NCBI GenBank assembly: GCA_023395695.1
Contig: JAEWYJ010000200.1
Coordinates: forward strand, 1 to 7,229
From: Bacillota bacterium
GTDB taxonomy: Bacteria; Bacillota; Clostridia; Oscillospirales; Ruminococcaceae
Direction: 5' to 3'
DNA: 7,229 bases
Made by a program: the position numbers and the translations under genes. Below, piece by piece: positions 5,695 to 7,229 of the stretch. Numbering within the stretch: the first letter of the stretch is position 1; every line of letters starts with the position of its first letter. The notes below the pieces were generated by a model, which saw only the letters and a program-made list of their open reading frames with translations, had not been told where the DNA came from and ran no database searches.

Positions 5695-5720
5695 CAAAAG
5701 CGCGGATAAAAGGGAATTTC

Positions 5721-7019
5721 ATGAATAATATTATCAGATGTAATTTTCGCGAACTATTGCTGTGCCTCTCAGATGCGCAGGATCTGATATCGCCGCTGTT
5801 AGCCAGCCATCAGCAGCAGGTCGCCTATTTGTCGTACCGGCTCGCGGAGCAGCTGGGGTTGTCCGCACAGGAGCGCAAGGAAATTTTTTTGGCTGCGCTG
5901 GTGCATGATCTCGGCGCGCTTTCAACCAATGAGCTGCTTTCTATCACCGAGCATGAGCCCATTGCGGCCTATAACCATGCATTTAAGGGCGCCGCACTTA
6001 TTGAGGGCTTCCGGCCGCTGAGGCCCGCGGCCAGAATGGTCAAATATCACCATGTTCCGTGGTCAGACGGACAGGGGCTGTCCTTTAACGGAGAAGCGGT
6101 TCCGTTATATAGCCACATCATCCATTTAGCCGACCGCGTTTGCGCCGGATTCAACGACAAAAGCAACGTGCTTTCTCAATTGCCCCGTGTGCTGACGAGA
6201 ATCAATCAGCAATCCGGCTCACGTTTTGCGCCAAATTTTGTTGCGGCGCTCAATAAGTTGAGCAAAAAAGAGTATATCTGGCTCGATTTAACAGCGCGTG
6301 ACCCGGTAGACATGCTGCCGACACGGGAGTTGTTTGATAACCTGTCGCTGGATATTGATGAAATTATTGACTTTGCGCTTTTGTTTTCACACATCATTGA
6401 CTTCCGGAGCCGTTTTACCGCCAGCCACTCTGCGGGCGTTGCAAAGGTGGCCGAGTCTCTGGCGCATTTAATGGGCTTTTCGCCCATTGAACGCAAAATG
6501 ATGCTGATAGCTGGCTACCTGCACGACTTGGGCAAGCTGGCTATTGATAACGAAATTCTTGAAAAACCGAACAACCTTGAACCGGATGAATTTAACACGA
6601 TACGGGCACACACCTATTATACCTATGTTTTGCTCGATAAAATTAAACAGTTTGATACCATCAAGGTGTGGGCGGCTTACCATCATGAGCGACTGGACGG
6701 CAAGGGCTATCCTTTTCATATCAGCGGGGATAATCTGCCGTTGGGGTCACGCGTAATGGCGGTGGCAGACGTGTTTACCGCTATTACCGAGGATCGTCCC
6801 TACCGTCGGGGGATGCCGATGGAGCGGGCAACGCAGGTGCTCAATAACATGGTTGACGACGGTGCGCTGGACGGGAACGTGGCCAACACAGCGGTCGATA
6901 ATTTTGTGTTTCTCAACGATATCCGCGCGGCAGCGCAGAGAGTGGCCGAAAGGCAATACAAAAACTTTCTTGGCATTCTGCCTGAGCTGCAGGACGACCC
7001 GGTGCTGGCGACCAATTAA
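5721..7019 (+). CDS. Tandem HD-domain protein with C-terminal HD-GYP (predicted cyclic-di-nucleotide phosphodiesterase)
   Basis: A 432-residue cytoplasmic protein with two HD domains and no membrane segment or receiver domain. The C-terminal domain (about 230-400) is a complete HD-GYP: His236, His268-Asp269 in YLHDLGK, His297, HHERLDGKGYP (321-331) and Asp350 in AVADVF. Such domains hydrolyse cyclic di-GMP or related dinucleotides. The N-terminal domain (about 25-180) has the same ligand pattern: His30, His62-Asp63 in VHDLGAL, His86, His110-His111 and Asp138 in HLADRV. However, the GYP is replaced (SDGQGLSF, 115-122), so it is a degenerate copy that may bind metal or ligand rather than act as a typical phosphodiesterase. 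The start is supported by AGGG (5710-5713) seven bases upstream. The gene is monocistronic with its own promoter. No clear terminator follows before the insertion sequence at about 7107. Substrate is inferred from family. Confidence 0.9.
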   Translation: MNNIIRCNFRELLLCLSDAQDLISPLLASHQQQVAYLSYRLAEQLGLSAQERKEIFLAALVHDLGALSTNELLSITEHEPIAAYNHAFKGAALIEGFRPLRPAARMVKYHHVPWSDGQGLSFNGEAVPLYSHIIHLADRVCAGFNDKSNVLSQLPRVLTRINQQSGSRFAPNFVAALNKLSKKEYIWLDLTARDPVDMLPTRELFDNLSLDIDEIIDFALLFSHIIDFRSRFTASHSAGVAKVAESLAHLMGFSPIERKMMLIAGYLHDLGKLAIDNEILEKPNNLEPDEFNTIRAHTYYTYVLLDKIKQFDTIKVWAAYHHERLDGKGYPFHISGDNLPLGSRVMAVADVFTAITEDRPYRRGMPMERATQVLNNMVDDGALDGNVANTAVDNFVFLNDIRAAAQRVAERQYKNFLGILPELQDDPVLATN

Positions 7020-7106
7020 TGTGAGGCTTATCATTCAACGCAGGCGTATTCAAAACGAACGTCTATCAGACAGTATAACCGGTAGCCATACAAATGGAGC
7101 CGCCTA

Positions 7107-7229
7107 GAGAGTGTATGCAAACCATCAAGATAACCAAAGCAGAGCAGCCGCTAAGTGAGTAACCGCAAGAAAAGAAGCGGCTCGCTTCTCATATCTGGTT
7201 GCAAAACGACGATGGTTTTTAAGCTTGAG
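7107..7229. mobile_element. End of an IS5-type insertion sequence (continues beyond the window)
   Basis: The boundary is inferred from the transposase end listed next. The stretch GAGAGTGTATGCAAACC (7107-7123) lies just outside the transposase stop codon and has the position of a terminal inverted repeat. It is preceded by TA at 7105-7106 (within CTAG), which fits the short TA-type target sites of the IS427-like part of the IS5 family. The other end is outside the window, so the repeat and target duplication cannot be confirmed. Confidence 0.6.
7125..7229 (-). CDS. IS5-family transposase, C-terminal 34 codons (truncated by window edge)
   Basis: Read on the minus strand from the right edge, the frame is open for 34 codons and ends with TGA at 7125-7127. 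It contains NHRRFATRYEKRAASFLA followed by VTHLAAALLWLS. This matches the conserved end of IS5/IS427-type DDE transposases (typically a R-R-I/F-A-T-R-Y-[D/E]-K-x-A-x-[N/S]-F-L-A pattern followed by a hydrophobic run ending in WL). The final catalytic glutamate would lie upstream, outside the window. Nothing in the visible part suggests decay. The gene converges on the HD-GYP gene, with 105 bases between the two stop codons. Confidence 0.8.
   Translation of the reverse strand, partial: LKLKNHRRFATRYEKRAASFLAVTHLAAALLWLS

Noticed and set aside
5635..5720. c-di-GMP riboswitch upstream of the HD-GYP gene
   Set aside because: The leader is only about 86 bases, AT-rich, and shows none of the conserved GEMM-type sequence or its tetraloop/receptor parts that I would expect.
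7173..7189. Hairpin AGAAGCG/CGCTTCT followed on the minus strand by a T-rich run, looking like a terminator
   Set aside because: It lies inside the conserved C-terminal coding region of the IS5-type transposase (codons for YEKRAASFLA), so it is explained by coding sequence.

Overview
The window looks like chromosomal DNA from a low-GC-lineage but fairly GC-rich anaerobic Firmicute, most likely a Clostridia member (Oscillospiraceae/Ruminococcaceae-like). The reasons are strong GGAGG-type ribosome binding sites, the XRE–azlC–azlD arrangement, a QueH-type (not QueG-type) epoxyqueuosine reductase, a FolD-like protein with YERGA and RPLP motifs, and a tandem HD/HD-GYP protein. The lineage call is an inference from gene content, not from a marker gene.

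Layout, left to right. (1) 1-201, minus: the N-terminal part of an XRE-family helix-turn-helix regulator, cut by the window edge and divergent from azlC-azlD (315-1372, plus), a two-subunit branched-chain amino acid exporter. The regulator probably controls the exporter from the 113-bp gap between them. A good terminator follows azlD. (2) 1373-1901: a 529-bp region with no credible gene, holding one copy of a diverged dispersed repeat, a hairpin and two promoter-like -10 boxes. (3) 1902-2954, minus: a membrane-anchored GH25 muramidase with its own extended -10 promoter. (4) 3189-5215, plus: a compact probable operon of a FolD-like protein, an isochorismatase-family hydrolase (ATGA overlap) and QueH, closed by a hairpin terminator. 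(5) 5263-5720: a gene-poor stretch with a second copy of the repeat, then a strong promoter-like site and a leader with two competing hairpins. (6) 5721-7019, plus: a tandem HD-domain protein whose second domain is a full HD-GYP. (7) 7107-7229: the end of an IS5-type insertion sequence, with the last 34 codons of its transposase on the minus strand, running off the right edge.

The genes serve separate housekeeping roles: amino acid export, wall remodelling, one-carbon and tRNA-modification metabolism, and nucleotide signalling. I found no convincing new multi-gene defence or mobile system. The points most worth a second look are the FolD-like protein lacking the canonical catalytic lysine and the QLP glutamine, the pair of related intergenic repeats, the HD-GYP leader, and the unlisted transposase end at the right edge.
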